DNA of 64,000 bases from Nocardioides sp. (GTDB taxonomy: Bacteria > Actinomycetota > Actinomycetes > Propionibacteriales > Nocardioidaceae), in the NCBI GenBank assembly GCA_037045645.1, contig JBAOIH010000001.1, positions 1,960,001-2,024,000 of the forward strand, in the 5' to 3' direction. The first letter of the stretch is position 1. Each line of letters starts with the position of its first letter. This document shows positions 9,287-18,010 of this stretch, one piece after another. The notes beneath the pieces were generated by a model. The model saw only the letters and a program-made list of their open reading frames with translations, was not told the origin of the DNA and did no database searches. Made by a program: the position numbers and the translations under genes.

Positions 9287-9313
9287 CTAGCACTCGCAGT
9301 TATCGAGTGCCAA
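9287..9313. promoter_or_regulatory. CIRCE operator of hrcA-dnaJ
   Basis: The sequence CTAGCACTC, a 9-base spacer and GAGTGCCAA match the CIRCE consensus (TTAGCACTC-N9-GAGTGCTAA) with a symmetric CACTC/GAGTG core. It is immediately upstream of hrcA. It is also 20 bases before the divergent hydrolase gene, so that gene could be weakly heat-regulated too. Confidence 0.93.
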
Positions 9314-9319
9314 GCCTAC

Positions 9320-9325
9320 TAGTCT
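9320..9325 (+). promoter_or_regulatory. Probable -10 hexamer (TAGTCT), leaderless start of the hydrolase
   Basis: TAGTCT lies 7 bases before the ATG at 9333 and there is no Shine-Dalgarno sequence, a spacing that places the transcription start at the ATG. Confidence 0.45.
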
Positions 9326-9332
9326 CCTCGTC

Positions 9333-10127
9333 ATGGCCGATTTCACCGAGGTTGCCGAGCGCGTGTGGGTCGCGCGCTATGCACAGTTCGACGTTAACGT
9401 CGCTGTCGTCGGCGGCGCGGACGGGCTGGTCGTCGTCGACACGCACGGCACGGCAGCCGCGGCGCGCGAGGTGGTGGAAGACGTACGCGCTCTTGCGCAA
9501 GCCCTCGCCTCGCCGTCGGTCCGGGCCGTCGTCAACACCCACGTCCACTTCGACCACACTTTCGGCAATGCCACGTTCGCGGATGCGTTCGGACCGAACC
9601 TGCCGATCCACGCGCACGAGACCCTCCCCGAGGACCTGCCCGACGACATCCTCGCGCCCACGCACACCTTCTCGTCCGTACGCGTGCTCGACCTGGGCGA
9701 CCGGCAGATCGAGTTGGTGCACCCGGGGCGTGGACACTCCCGCGGCGACATCGTGATCAGCGTTCCGGACGCGAACGTGCTGCTCGCCGGCGACCTGGTC
9801 GAGGAGTCGGCCCACCCTTCGTACGGCCCGGACTCCTATCCCCTGGAGTGGCCCGCGACCCTCGACGTCCTCCATCAACTCATCCGCCCGGACACCCTCA
9901 TCGTGCCCGGGCACGGGGCACCGGTGGACCGGGACTTCGTGGAGGACCAACGTCACGATCTCGGGGTGATCGCGGAGACCATCCGGGATCTGGCCTCGCG
10001 TGGGGTGCCGGTTGACCAGGCACTCGAGGCGGGCGCGTGGCCGTGGCCTGCGGAGACGCTGGGCGACGCGGTCGTGCGAGGCTACGAGCACCTGCCGCGC
10101 GGGACGCGCCAACTGCCGCTGATCTGA
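9333..10127 (+). CDS. Metallo-beta-lactamase fold hydrolase
   Basis: The product is 264 residues. The zinc signature HxHxDH is seen as NTHVHFDH (His70, His72, Asp74, His75). Further ligands are in HPGRGHSRGD and the C-terminal IVPGHGAPV. These define a cytoplasmic MBL-fold hydrolase of the glyoxalase II/quorum-lactonase general type; the substrate cannot be told from sequence. It is divergent from hrcA. Confidence 0.88.
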   Translation: MADFTEVAERVWVARYAQFDVNVAVVGGADGLVVVDTHGTAAAAREVVEDVRALAQALASPSVRAVVNTHVHFDHTFGNATFADAFGPNLPIHAHETLPEDLPDDILAPTHTFSSVRVLDLGDRQIELVHPGRGHSRGDIVISVPDANVLLAGDLVEESAHPSYGPDSYPLEWPATLDVLHQLIRPDTLIVPGHGAPVDRDFVEDQRHDLGVIAETIRDLASRGVPVDQALEAGAWPWPAETLGDAVVRGYEHLPRGTRQLPLI

Positions 10128-10173
10128 CTGGTCGCCAGGGCGCGTCATGCGAGGGTTGCGGTCCGCCACCGCC

Positions 10174-10179
10174 TAGCCT
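10174..10179 (+). promoter_or_regulatory. Probable -10 hexamer (TAGCCT), leaderless start of DUF3097 gene
   Basis: TAGCCT lies 6 bases before the GTG at 10186, with no ribosome-binding site between, which supports that GTG as the start. Confidence 0.45.
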
Positions 10180-10185
10180 CGACCG

Positions 10186-11037
10186 GTGCCTTCCCCACAC
10201 GATCGTTATGGTTCCGACGTCCTGAGTACGGACTGGCGCGCTCCAGCGCGCGGTCGCGCGGTCGAGGTCGCGGCCGTGCTCGGTGAAGTGGTCGAGGAGG
10301 TCGAGACCGACTTCTGTGGCGAGATCGTCTCGATCGATCGTGACCTGCGCACCGTCACGCTGGAGGATCGTCGCTCGGTGCGCCGCACCTTCCCGATGGG
10401 GCCTGGCTTCTGGATCGACGGCAAGCCGGTCGTGTTGACACCACCGGTGCAGAAGTCTGCACCTGCGAAGGCCACACGAACGGCCTCGGGATCCGTTGCC
10501 GTGCACGACGCCAAAGCGCGCGTGGCTCGGGCGAGCCGGATCTATGTCGAGGGTCGCCACGACGCCGAACTTGTCGAGAAGGTCTGGGGTGACGACCTGC
10601 GGATCGAGGGCGTGGTGGTGGAGTATCTCGGCGGCGTCGACGATCTGGCCGAGCACCTGCGCGCCTTCAAGCCCGGTCCGGAGCGGCGGGTCGGCGTCCT
10701 GGTCGACCATCTCGTCCGCGGCTCCAAGGAGTCCCGGATCGCCGACCACATCGCGCGCTCGGACATCGGCAAGGACGTGCTGATAGTCGGCCACCCGTTC
10801 ATCGACATCTGGCAGGCGGTCAAGCCGACGCGACTCGGCTTTGAGAAGTGGCCAGAAGTACCTCGTCGCGAGGACTGGAAGCGCGGCACCTGCCAACGTC
10901 TGGGCTGGCCCCATCGAGACCAGGCCGACATCGCCCGAGCATGGAAGCACATCCTGGGCGGCGTACGCGGTTTTCAAGACCTCGATCCCGCGCTGCTCGG
11001 GCGCGTCGAGGAATTGATCGACTTCGTGACGACCTAG
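10186..11037 (+). CDS. DUF3097 family protein
   Basis: The product is 283 residues with a GTG start. The protein matches the actinobacterial DUF3097 family from memory of its pattern: an N-terminal MPSPHDRYGSDVLS, FPMGPGFWIDGKPV, and a Toprim-like C-terminal half with RIYVEGRHDAELVEKVWGDD and GVLVDHLV. The Toprim-like acidic residues hint at a nucleic-acid function, but none is established. It is often found next to hemW, as here, overlapping the hemW stop by 4 bases convergently. Confidence 0.85.
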   Translation: MPSPHDRYGSDVLSTDWRAPARGRAVEVAAVLGEVVEEVETDFCGEIVSIDRDLRTVTLEDRRSVRRTFPMGPGFWIDGKPVVLTPPVQKSAPAKATRTASGSVAVHDAKARVARASRIYVEGRHDAELVEKVWGDDLRIEGVVVEYLGGVDDLAEHLRAFKPGPERRVGVLVDHLVRGSKESRIADHIARSDIGKDVLIVGHPFIDIWQAVKPTRLGFEKWPEVPRREDWKRGTCQRLGWPHRDQADIARAWKHILGGVRGFQDLDPALLGRVEELIDFVTT

Positions 11038-12251
11038 GGCAGCAGCGCGCGGACGACGGCGTCGGCCAGCAGCCGGCCGCGCAGGGTGAGGACGAGACGG
11101 TCCGACTCGACCTCGAGCAGGCCGTCATCGAGGAGGGCGGGCACGGCGGCGCGCCCGGCGTCATCGAGCACGTCGTACGACAGCCCGCTCACCAGCCGCG
11201 ACTCCAGCAGAACGCGTTCGACCCGCCGCGTCTCCTCATCAAGCACCTCGCGCGCCAATGCCGGGCTGAGCCCAGCGTCGAGGCGGGAGGCGTACGCGGT
11301 CGGGTGCCTGACGTTCCACCACCGCACTCCCCCGACGTGGGAGTGCGCACCCGGACCGATGCCCCACCAGTGCGCGCCGGTCCAGTACAGCTCGTTGTGC
11401 CGACACTTACTGGCCGGGCGCCGCGCCCAGTTGGAGAGTTCGTACCAGTCCAACCCCGCGCCACCGAGCAACTCGTCGGCGAGCGCGTACTTGTCGGCCA
11501 TGTCGTCGTCGTCTGGTGCCGCGATCTCACCTCGGCGAACCTGACGTGCCAGCGCGGTGCCCTGTTCGACGATCAGGGCGTACGCGGACACGTGATCGGG
11601 CACGCAACTCAACGCAGACAGCAGGGTTTCGCGCCAGTCCCCGATCGTCTCCCCCGGCGTGCCGTAGATCAGGTCGAGACTGACCTCGTCGAAACCGGCC
11701 GCTCGTGCCCACTCGACCGCGGCGGGCACCCGCAACGGATCGTGCGTGCGGTCCAGAACACGCAGCACGTGACCCATCGCGGACTGCATGCCGTACGAGA
11801 TGCGCGTGAACCCTGCTGCCCGCAGATCCGCCAGGCTCCACTCGGTGACGCTGTCGGGATTGGCCTCGGTGGTGACCTCCGCGTCCGGGGCGAGGCCGAA
11901 GTGCGCGGCGATCGCCGCCAGGATCGCGGCCAGGTCTCCCGCCGCAAGCAACGTCGGCGTGCCGCCACCGAAGAACACCGTCTCGGCGCGCGGGACGGTC
12001 CCGCTCTCGGCCAGCACCCGGGCCGCAAGCTCGATCTCGGCGATCGCGGTCTCGGCGTACGACGCCTGGGCCCCGCCACCGCCCAGCTCGCTGGAGGTGT
12101 AGGTGTTGAAATCGCAGTAGCCGCAGCGCACCCGGCAGAACGGCACGTGGACATAGACGCCGAACGGCTGTGCGCCCACTTCGGTGAGGGCAGGCCCCGG
12201 AAGTCGTCCGTCGTCGGGAGCCGGGTCGCCGTCGGGAGGGGTTGAGGGCAC
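11034..12251 (-). CDS. hemW: Radical SAM heme chaperone HemW (coproporphyrinogen oxidase-like)
   Basis: The product is 405 residues. The radical SAM cluster motif is CRVRCGYCDF (CxxxCxxC), preceded by VYVHVPF; the GGGTPTLL motif follows and a HemN C-terminal domain closes the protein. HemW homologues bind and transfer heme rather than act as true HemN; the single-residue spacing CxxxCxxC with Phe is typical of the HemW branch. It sits alone on the minus strand, with a strong hairpin just upstream belonging to the ligase gene. Confidence 0.93.
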   Translation of the reverse strand: MPSTPPDGDPAPDDGRLPGPALTEVGAQPFGVYVHVPFCRVRCGYCDFNTYTSSELGGGGAQASYAETAIAEIELAARVLAESGTVPRAETVFFGGGTPTLLAAGDLAAILAAIAAHFGLAPDAEVTTEANPDSVTEWSLADLRAAGFTRISYGMQSAMGHVLRVLDRTHDPLRVPAAVEWARAAGFDEVSLDLIYGTPGETIGDWRETLLSALSCVPDHVSAYALIVEQGTALARQVRRGEIAAPDDDDMADKYALADELLGGAGLDWYELSNWARRPASKCRHNELYWTGAHWWGIGPGAHSHVGGVRWWNVRHPTAYASRLDAGLSPALAREVLDEETRRVERVLLESRLVSGLSYDVLDDAGRAAVPALLDDGLLEVESDRLVLTLRGRLLADAVVRALLP

Positions 12252-12283
12252 GCCTCATCCAACACGAACCCCGCCCCGTACGA

Positions 12284-12321
12284 CGAAGCGCGCCGCCCCC
12301 GGCCAGGGACGGCGCGCTTCG
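12284..12321 (-). terminator. Stem-loop terminator after the acyl-CoA ligase
   Basis: A perfect 12-bp stem (CGAAGCGCGCCG with CGGCGCGCTTCG) and a 14-base loop start 12 bases after the ligase stop. There is no U-tract, as is usual for actinobacterial I-shaped terminators. Confidence 0.75.
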
Positions 12322-12333
12322 CGGTCGGACGAA

Positions 12334-14151
12334 TCAGCTGTAGAAGCTGTCGATGACGTCCTTGTAGTTGTCCTCGACGACGTTGCGCTTGACCTTCATC
12401 GACGGGGTGAGCTCGCCAGACTCGACGGTGAGGTCGTGGTCGAGCAGCGCCCACTTCTTGATGGTCTCCCAGCGGTTGAGCTGGCCGTTGAGTTCGTCGA
12501 CGTAACCCTGGACCATCTCCCTGGTCTTGTCGTGCGCGACGATCGCCGCGTAGTCGCCCTCGACGTCGTTCTCCTTGGCCCACTCGGCGATCGCCTCGGG
12601 ATCGAGAGTGACCAGGGCGGAGACGAAGTTGCGCTCGTTGCCGAAAGCCATGAACTGACTGGCGTACGGGCACAACGCCTTGAACTTCGACTCGATCGCC
12701 GGCGGCGCGACGTACTTGCCGCCGGAGGTCTTGAAGAGTTCCTTGATGCGACCGGTGATGCGCAGCTTGCCATCCGCGTCGAGCGCACCCTTGTCGCCCG
12801 TGCGCAGCCAGCCGTCCTCGGTCAGGGTCTTGGCAGTCTCCTCAGGCAGGTTGTGATAGCCGTCCATGACACCCGGGCCCTTGATCAGGACCTCGTCGCC
12901 CTCGCCGAGCTTGACCTCCGAGCCCGGGAAGACGAAGCCCACCGTGCCGAAGGCGTAGTCGTCGGGCAGGTTCACGAACGATCCAGCCGAGCTCTCCGTA
13001 AGGCCGTAGCCCTCGAGAATCTTGATGCCCGCGGCGTGGAACCACTCGGCGATGTCACGGTTGAGCGCGGCGGCACCGGAGATGAAGAAGCGCACCCGGC
13101 CACCGAAGCGGTCGCGCACCTTGCTGAAGACCAGCTTGTCGAAAAGACCGTGCTGCAGCTTGAGCATGAACGGGACGGACTTGCCTTCGCGGTTGAGCTG
13201 GTCGACCTTCCGGCCGACCTCGAACGCCTTGAGGAAGATCTTCTCCTTGGCGCCGCCCTCGGCCGCCTGCATCATCACGATCTTGGAGTGGGCCTTCTCG
13301 AAGATGCGCGGCGCCGCACCCATGAAGGTGGGCTTGACGACGGCAAGGTTCGGCACGATCTTCTCGACCGTGCCGTCGATCGCCGCGGCGAAGCCACACG
13401 CCATCTGCGTGGACATCAACACCTTGCCGAAGGAGTGCGCCATCGGCAACCAACGGAACTCCAGGTCGTCCTCGGACAAGATGCCCTTGGCGCGGATCGC
13501 TTCCCCCTCATACACCCACGACGAGTGCCGCAGGCGTACGCCCTTGGGGCGCCCGGTGGTGCCGGACGTGTAGATGAGCGTGGCGAGCGCGTCACCCTCG
13601 ATCTTGTCGGCCTGCTCACGGATCACGTTGGGGTGCTCGGCCAGGTAGGCGTCGCCGAGCGCGGCGAGGTCGTCATAGCCGATGATCCAGTCGCCGTCGG
13701 TCTGGCCGTCGAAGGTGACGACCTTCTCCAGGTGGGGAAGCTCGGACTTGCGTGCCTTGAGCTTGGCGAGTTGGGCGTCGTCCTCGGCGAAGACCACCTT
13801 GCACTCGGAGTCGGCCAGGATGTACGCCGTGTCGTCCTCGTTCGTGGTGGGGTAGACGGTGGTGGTGGCCGCACCGGCGCACATCACCGCGAGGTCGGCC
13901 AGCACCCACTCATAGCGGGTGCCGGACGCGATGCCGACACGCTCCTCCATGGCCACGCCGAGGGACATCAGGCCGGCAGCGAGGCGATCCACCTGCTCGC
14001 CTGCCTGCTTCCAGGTCAGCGATTCCCATACTTCGCCGACCGGGTAGCGAAACGCTTCGCGATCGGGGGTTGCGGCCACTCGATCCAGGAACTGGACGGC
14101 GACGTTCTTGGGCATTGTCTCGAGGAAACTGGTGTCCGTGGCGGCGGTCAT
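12334..14151 (-). CDS. Long-chain fatty acid-CoA ligase (AMP-binding)
   Basis: The product is 605 residues. The AMP-binding P-loop is IYTSGTTGRPKGV at about residue 191; the second motif GYGLTESS and the late motif WLRTGDKGALD with ITGRIKELFKTSGGK complete the ANL adenylate-forming set. The length and the ending VKRNVVEDNYKDVIDSFY fit the FadD15-like long-chain ligases of actinobacteria, which activate free fatty acids for phospholipid synthesis or beta-oxidation. It is a single-gene transcription unit. Confidence 0.93.
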   Translation of the reverse strand: MTAATDTSFLETMPKNVAVQFLDRVAATPDREAFRYPVGEVWESLTWKQAGEQVDRLAAGLMSLGVAMEERVGIASGTRYEWVLADLAVMCAGAATTTVYPTTNEDDTAYILADSECKVVFAEDDAQLAKLKARKSELPHLEKVVTFDGQTDGDWIIGYDDLAALGDAYLAEHPNVIREQADKIEGDALATLIYTSGTTGRPKGVRLRHSSWVYEGEAIRAKGILSEDDLEFRWLPMAHSFGKVLMSTQMACGFAAAIDGTVEKIVPNLAVVKPTFMGAAPRIFEKAHSKIVMMQAAEGGAKEKIFLKAFEVGRKVDQLNREGKSVPFMLKLQHGLFDKLVFSKVRDRFGGRVRFFISGAAALNRDIAEWFHAAGIKILEGYGLTESSAGSFVNLPDDYAFGTVGFVFPGSEVKLGEGDEVLIKGPGVMDGYHNLPEETAKTLTEDGWLRTGDKGALDADGKLRITGRIKELFKTSGGKYVAPPAIESKFKALCPYASQFMAFGNERNFVSALVTLDPEAIAEWAKENDVEGDYAAIVAHDKTREMVQGYVDELNGQLNRWETIKKWALLDHDLTVESGELTPSMKVKRNVVEDNYKDVIDSFYS

Positions 14152-14262
14152 AGCGCTGTAAAACTCCCGATCTGGTGCGCGAAGGCGAACTTCGCGAAAT
14201 TGACTTGGGAGTAACCTAGATCACGTCACCAACCCGTGGTCAGGTAGTCCGGAAAAAGTCCG

Positions 14263-15184
14263 TCAATCCTGGACCGCCTTTACTATCGCCAGGCACCGAG
14301 TGATCCACTCCCGCTCGTCCCTCGACAACTCGCGCGACATCCGCCTGGCGTCCTCGACCGCCCACCCGGCGTTGAGCACCATACGTACGACCACCCAGTC
14401 GCGGGCGCGCTCCTCGTCGAGTCCAGCGGCGTCGACGAGCGTGTGGAATCGCAGCCGTACGCCGTCGCGTACGTTGCCGGCCAACTCCTCCCAGCGATCC
14501 CACAGCATCGGCGCCGGCTCGTAGTGCGGGTCGCCGCTCATCGGCTTGGGGTCGATCACCAGCCAGGGCTCGCGGTCGGCCGCGAGCACGTTGGCGTAAT
14601 GCAGGTCGCCGTGGATGATCCGGCCCGTGCTCGCCTCGTCACTGACCAGCGCCCGGCCCAGATGCACGGTCTGCTCGACATAGCGTCGCGGCACGGGGAT
14701 GTCGCGACCGAGAGCGACCAGGTCGTCGAGCCACCGGTCGACGTACGACGTCAGCGTGCGCAGCTGCGGCAGCACCGGTTGGTGCAGACGCGGATAGAAA
14801 CCTGCCACGATCTCGCAGGCCTCGACATCCCACACGTCGCTGAGGTCCTGCGCATGCAGTCGCTCCAGGAGCAGCGCGCGGCGGCGCGGGTCGGCACGGA
14901 GCAGGCGTACGACCCCGTCACCGGCCCAGTGCTGCAGCGCCAGCGCCTCGTGCTGCGATTCGTCGTCACCGTCGAAGGAGATCTTGAGCATCGCGGGCGC
15001 GTTGGCAAGGGTGCGCACCGGCAGCACGAGGGAACAGAATCCGTGCAGCGATCCACCGTCGAGAGTCGAGCTCCCACTCCTCCAGGAGTGCGGCGGCAAG
15101 TCCGGGCAGGCGGTCCAACCACTCGCCCCACGCGGGGCCGAGGTAACGCTGCCGCTCCAACTCGGGAGGGATCTGCGGGCTCAC
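14263..15184 (-). pseudogene. Aminoglycoside (streptomycin) phosphotransferase-like kinase, one frameshift
   Basis: The repaired product is ~306 residues. The N-terminus reads MSPQIPPELERQRYLG from GTG at 15184, which overlaps the stop of the alpha-glucosidase (GTGA). The frame breaks at about 15055-15068, after EEWELDS, and continues with DGGSLHGFCSLVLPV. The kinase motifs IIHGDLHYANVL and WLVIDPKPMSGDPHYEPAP are those of the APH(6)/hydroxyurea kinase family. Total length is 3n+1. Chromosomal family members are common in soil actinobacteria, and actual resistance cannot be predicted. Confidence 0.8.
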
Positions 15185-16884
15185 TGATCCTCGGTGACGT
15201 CGACGATGAGCGCTTCCCAGGGCTGGAGCGTGCGGCCTTCACGCGGCTGCGAGCCTCGACCCGAGGCCGGCACGATCGGCGCGGATGTCCAGTCGTACGC
15301 CTCGATCTCAGCGGTGGCCTCGCTGTCCGAGAGGTTCGCGATCACCAACAGCGTGCGGCCGTCGTACGACCGGGTGTACGCATAGAGTTGCGGGTGGTCG
15401 GGCAGCAGCATCGTGAAGTCGCCGTGCGCGACCACCGGGTCGTCGTGGCGCAGCCGGATCAGTGCCTGGTGGTGGGCGAACACCGAGTCCGGGTCGCCAA
15501 CCTGGGCGGCTGCGTTGATCCGCGTGGAGTTGGGGTTGACCGCGATCCACGGCTCGCCCGTGGTGAACCCAGCATGGGCGCTGGCGTCCCACTGCACCGG
15601 CGTACGCGCGTTGTCGCGGCCGACCTTGCGAAGTCCGCGCAGCACCGCCTCGGGGTCGGCCCCGGCGATGGTGGCCTCCGCGAAGTGGTTGAGGGACTCC
15701 AGGTCACGGAAGTCGGCGATCGTGTCGAAGACCGAATTGGTCATGCCGAGTTCCTCGCCCTGATAGACGTACGGCGTCCCGCGATGCAGGTGCAGCACGG
15801 TCGCGAGGGCCTTCGCGCTGGCTACGCGATGCTCGGGAGAGTCGTTGCCGAAGCGGCTGACCGCGCGGGGTTGGTCGTGGTTGTCCCAGTACAGCGAGTT
15901 CCAGCCGCGGTCGGCCATGCCCTCCTGCCAACGTCCGAAAACCTCCTTGAGGCGCACCAGGTCGATCGGCTGCACGTCGAACTTGCCGCCCGGACCGGAG
16001 TCGAGACCGACGTGGTCGAACTGGAAGACCATGTCGACCTCGGCGTTGGCAGGATCGGTGTATTCGAGCGCCTGCTCGATGCTGACACCGGGCATCTCCC
16101 CCACGGTCAAGAGCCCGTCGCGACCGGCGAACACCTCGCGATGCATCTCTTGGAGCCACTCGTGGACCTTGGGTCCGTCGACGATCTGGTCGAAGGAGAA
16201 GCCCCAGCCGTTGAAGAGGGGGCCGTCCTCGTACGACCGCTTGTGGATCAGGTTGATGACGTCCATCCGGAAGCCGTCGACGCCTCGGTCGAGCCACCAG
16301 CGCATCATCTCGAAGACCGCCTCGCGAACCTCGTCATTCTCCCAGTTGAGGTCGGGCTGCTTCGGGCTGAACAGGTGCAGGTAGTACTGCCCACGCGACT
16401 CGTCCCAGGTCCACGCCGGTCCGGAGAAGAAGGAGCCCCAGTTGGTCGGCTCGGCGCCCGGTGTGCCGCCGACGAGACCGGGGCGCGGGTCGCGCCAGAC
16501 GTACCACTCGGCCTTGGCGTTGTCGCGGCTGCCCCTGGACTCCTCGAACCAGGCATGCTCGTCGGAGGAGTGGTTCACGACGAGGTCCATCACGATCTTG
16601 ATGCCGCGGGCATGTGCGTGCGCCAGCAACTCGTCGAAGTCCTCGAGCGTGCCGAAGAGCGGGTCGATGTCCTGGTAGTCACTGATGTCGTAGCCGTTGT
16701 CGTCCATCGGCGAGCGATAGACCGGGGACAGCCAGATCACGTCGATCCCGAGCGTGGCCAGGTGGTCGAGGCGGCTGGTGATGCCGGGGATGTCGCCGAT
16801 CCCGTCGCCGTTGCTGTCTTGGAAGGACCGCGGATAGATCTGATAGACGACGGCGGACTTGAACCAGTCGGATGCTTCGCTCAC
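15181..16884 (-). CDS. GH13 alpha-glucosidase (oligo-1,6-glucosidase type)
   Basis: The product is 567 residues with a GTG start. It opens with WFKSAVVYQIYPRSFQDSN, and the conserved GH13 regions follow: MDLVVNHSSDEH, GFRMDVINL (nucleophile Asp208), TVGEMPG (acid Glu263) and WDNHDQPR (Asp337). The family hydrolyses terminal alpha-glucosidic bonds of malto- or isomalto-oligosaccharides in the cytoplasm. A TAGGGT hexamer 7 bases upstream of the start indicates a leaderless transcript. The following kinase gene is translationally coupled. Confidence 0.94.
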   Translation of the reverse strand: MSEASDWFKSAVVYQIYPRSFQDSNGDGIGDIPGITSRLDHLATLGIDVIWLSPVYRSPMDDNGYDISDYQDIDPLFGTLEDFDELLAHAHARGIKIVMDLVVNHSSDEHAWFEESRGSRDNAKAEWYVWRDPRPGLVGGTPGAEPTNWGSFFSGPAWTWDESRGQYYLHLFSPKQPDLNWENDEVREAVFEMMRWWLDRGVDGFRMDVINLIHKRSYEDGPLFNGWGFSFDQIVDGPKVHEWLQEMHREVFAGRDGLLTVGEMPGVSIEQALEYTDPANAEVDMVFQFDHVGLDSGPGGKFDVQPIDLVRLKEVFGRWQEGMADRGWNSLYWDNHDQPRAVSRFGNDSPEHRVASAKALATVLHLHRGTPYVYQGEELGMTNSVFDTIADFRDLESLNHFAEATIAGADPEAVLRGLRKVGRDNARTPVQWDASAHAGFTTGEPWIAVNPNSTRINAAAQVGDPDSVFAHHQALIRLRHDDPVVAHGDFTMLLPDHPQLYAYTRSYDGRTLLVIANLSDSEATAEIEAYDWTSAPIVPASGRGSQPREGRTLQPWEALIVDVTEDQ

Positions 16885-16891
16885 GCAGTTG

Positions 16892-16897
16892 ACCCTA
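16892..16897 (-). promoter_or_regulatory. Probable -10 hexamer (TAGGGT) of the alpha-glucosidase gene
   Basis: On the minus strand TAGGGT lies 7 bases before the GTG at 16884. Its plus-strand neighbour TACGCT (16909-16914) serves the divergent gene, so two leaderless promoters sit back to back within 40 bases. Confidence 0.5.
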
Positions 16898-16908
16898 ATG
16901 GGGTCGCC

Positions 16909-16914
16909 TACGCT
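16909..16914 (+). promoter_or_regulatory. Probable -10 hexamer (TACGCT) of the winged-helix gene
   Basis: TACGCT lies 7 bases before the GTG at 16922 and there is no Shine-Dalgarno sequence; it decides the start of the winged-helix protein. Confidence 0.5.
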
Positions 16915-16921
16915 CGGGGCC

Positions 16922-18010
16922 GTGCTGACGTGGGAAGACCTGGCCGGTCATGCGCTCGCGCGCCAGTTCGGCGTCCGGGTCCTGGACGGTGGAACTGTGG
17001 GTGCCGCGGGTCCGATGCAGACCCAGACGGCACGGGCCGCGTTCCTGGCGCTCGCAACGCGCAGCGAGATGGCGTACGACGACCTCACGCAGGCCTATCG
17101 CGACGGCAGGCTCGTGCGTGGCAGCAACATCCGCGGCACCGTGCACACGTCGACGCCCGCGCAGCAACGCGTCTTGGATGCCGTGTCACGGATCGGTCTG
17201 CGGCGGTCGTGGCAGCGCTGGCTGGGACTGGAGGACGTCGAGGCCCTGTGGAAGGCGGTCGACGACTTCGCGGCGCAGTGGCGTACGCCTGCCGAGGTGG
17301 CAGAGTTCACCACCAGGTGGCTGGTTGCCCACGGTCTCGACGCCGCGATCATGACTCAGCCGCAAGGCCGGTTCCTGAGTCTGTCGATCGGGCTCGTCCG
17401 GATGCCCGCGAACGGCGACTGGGCGGGCCAGGGAGCACCGTTGTATCGGTCGGCTCGAGTGCACACCGGCTTGCCGCTGCCGACCCCGGATCGCGCCGTC
17501 GAGCAGGCGATTGAGCTGCACGTACGTGCGCACGGGCCGTCGAGTCGTGAGGACATCGCGTGGTGGTCGGGACTGCCTCAACGTGTCGTCACTGCGGGGA
17601 TCGAGCGGCTCTCGCTGGTGTCGTACGACGGTCCGCTCGGCCGGGCGTACGTCGATCTGCCGGGCTCGCAGATCTCGCCTCATGTCGAGATCCCCGGACT
17701 GCGGTTGTTGCCGGAGTTCGACGCGCTGCTTTGTGCGTACGACTCCAAGGCTCGCGACCGCTTCGTCTCCCCCGAACTACACCCCCTACTCTTCAACGCC
17801 AAGAACGGGTTGTGCCGACCGCCGGTGTTGATCGACGGTCGGATCGGTGGGGTCTGGAGAGCGACCGGGTCCGCGAAGAAGCGACCGCTGGAGATCACTT
17901 ACTTCCCCGGGACGCGGCGACCGACCGATGCCGAACTCGCCGAGGCTGTCGGTCAGGTGGAGGCCGGGCTGGCGATCGCTGTCACAGGGGTCAGCGTCAC
18001 GCCAGGATGA
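16922..18010 (+). CDS. Winged-helix DNA-binding domain protein (AlkX/YcaQ-like)
   Basis: The product is 362 residues from GTG at 16922. The sequence resembles the actinobacterial winged-helix DNA-binding domain-containing family: an N-terminal RGSNIRGTVHTSTPAQQR, a central helix-rich HVRAHGPSSREDIAWWSG, and a C-terminal LLPEFDALLCAYDSKARDR and NGLCRPPVLIDGRIGGVW. Relatives of this fold include DNA glycosylases for cross-links, but I cannot see residues that prove catalysis. It ends 14 bases inside the convergent Nudix gene. Confidence 0.8.
   Translation: MLTWEDLAGHALARQFGVRVLDGGTVGAAGPMQTQTARAAFLALATRSEMAYDDLTQAYRDGRLVRGSNIRGTVHTSTPAQQRVLDAVSRIGLRRSWQRWLGLEDVEALWKAVDDFAAQWRTPAEVAEFTTRWLVAHGLDAAIMTQPQGRFLSLSIGLVRMPANGDWAGQGAPLYRSARVHTGLPLPTPDRAVEQAIELHVRAHGPSSREDIAWWSGLPQRVVTAGIERLSLVSYDGPLGRAYVDLPGSQISPHVEIPGLRLLPEFDALLCAYDSKARDRFVSPELHPLLFNAKNGLCRPPVLIDGRIGGVWRATGSAKKRPLEITYFPGTRRPTDAELAEAVGQVEAGLAIAVTGVSVTPG

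Noticed and set aside
14443..17514. Very long open frame (about 1000 codons) on the plus strand
   Set aside because: It is antisense to the kinase and alpha-glucosidase genes, whose motifs are clear; the sequence is Arg/Val/Gly-rich with no domain.
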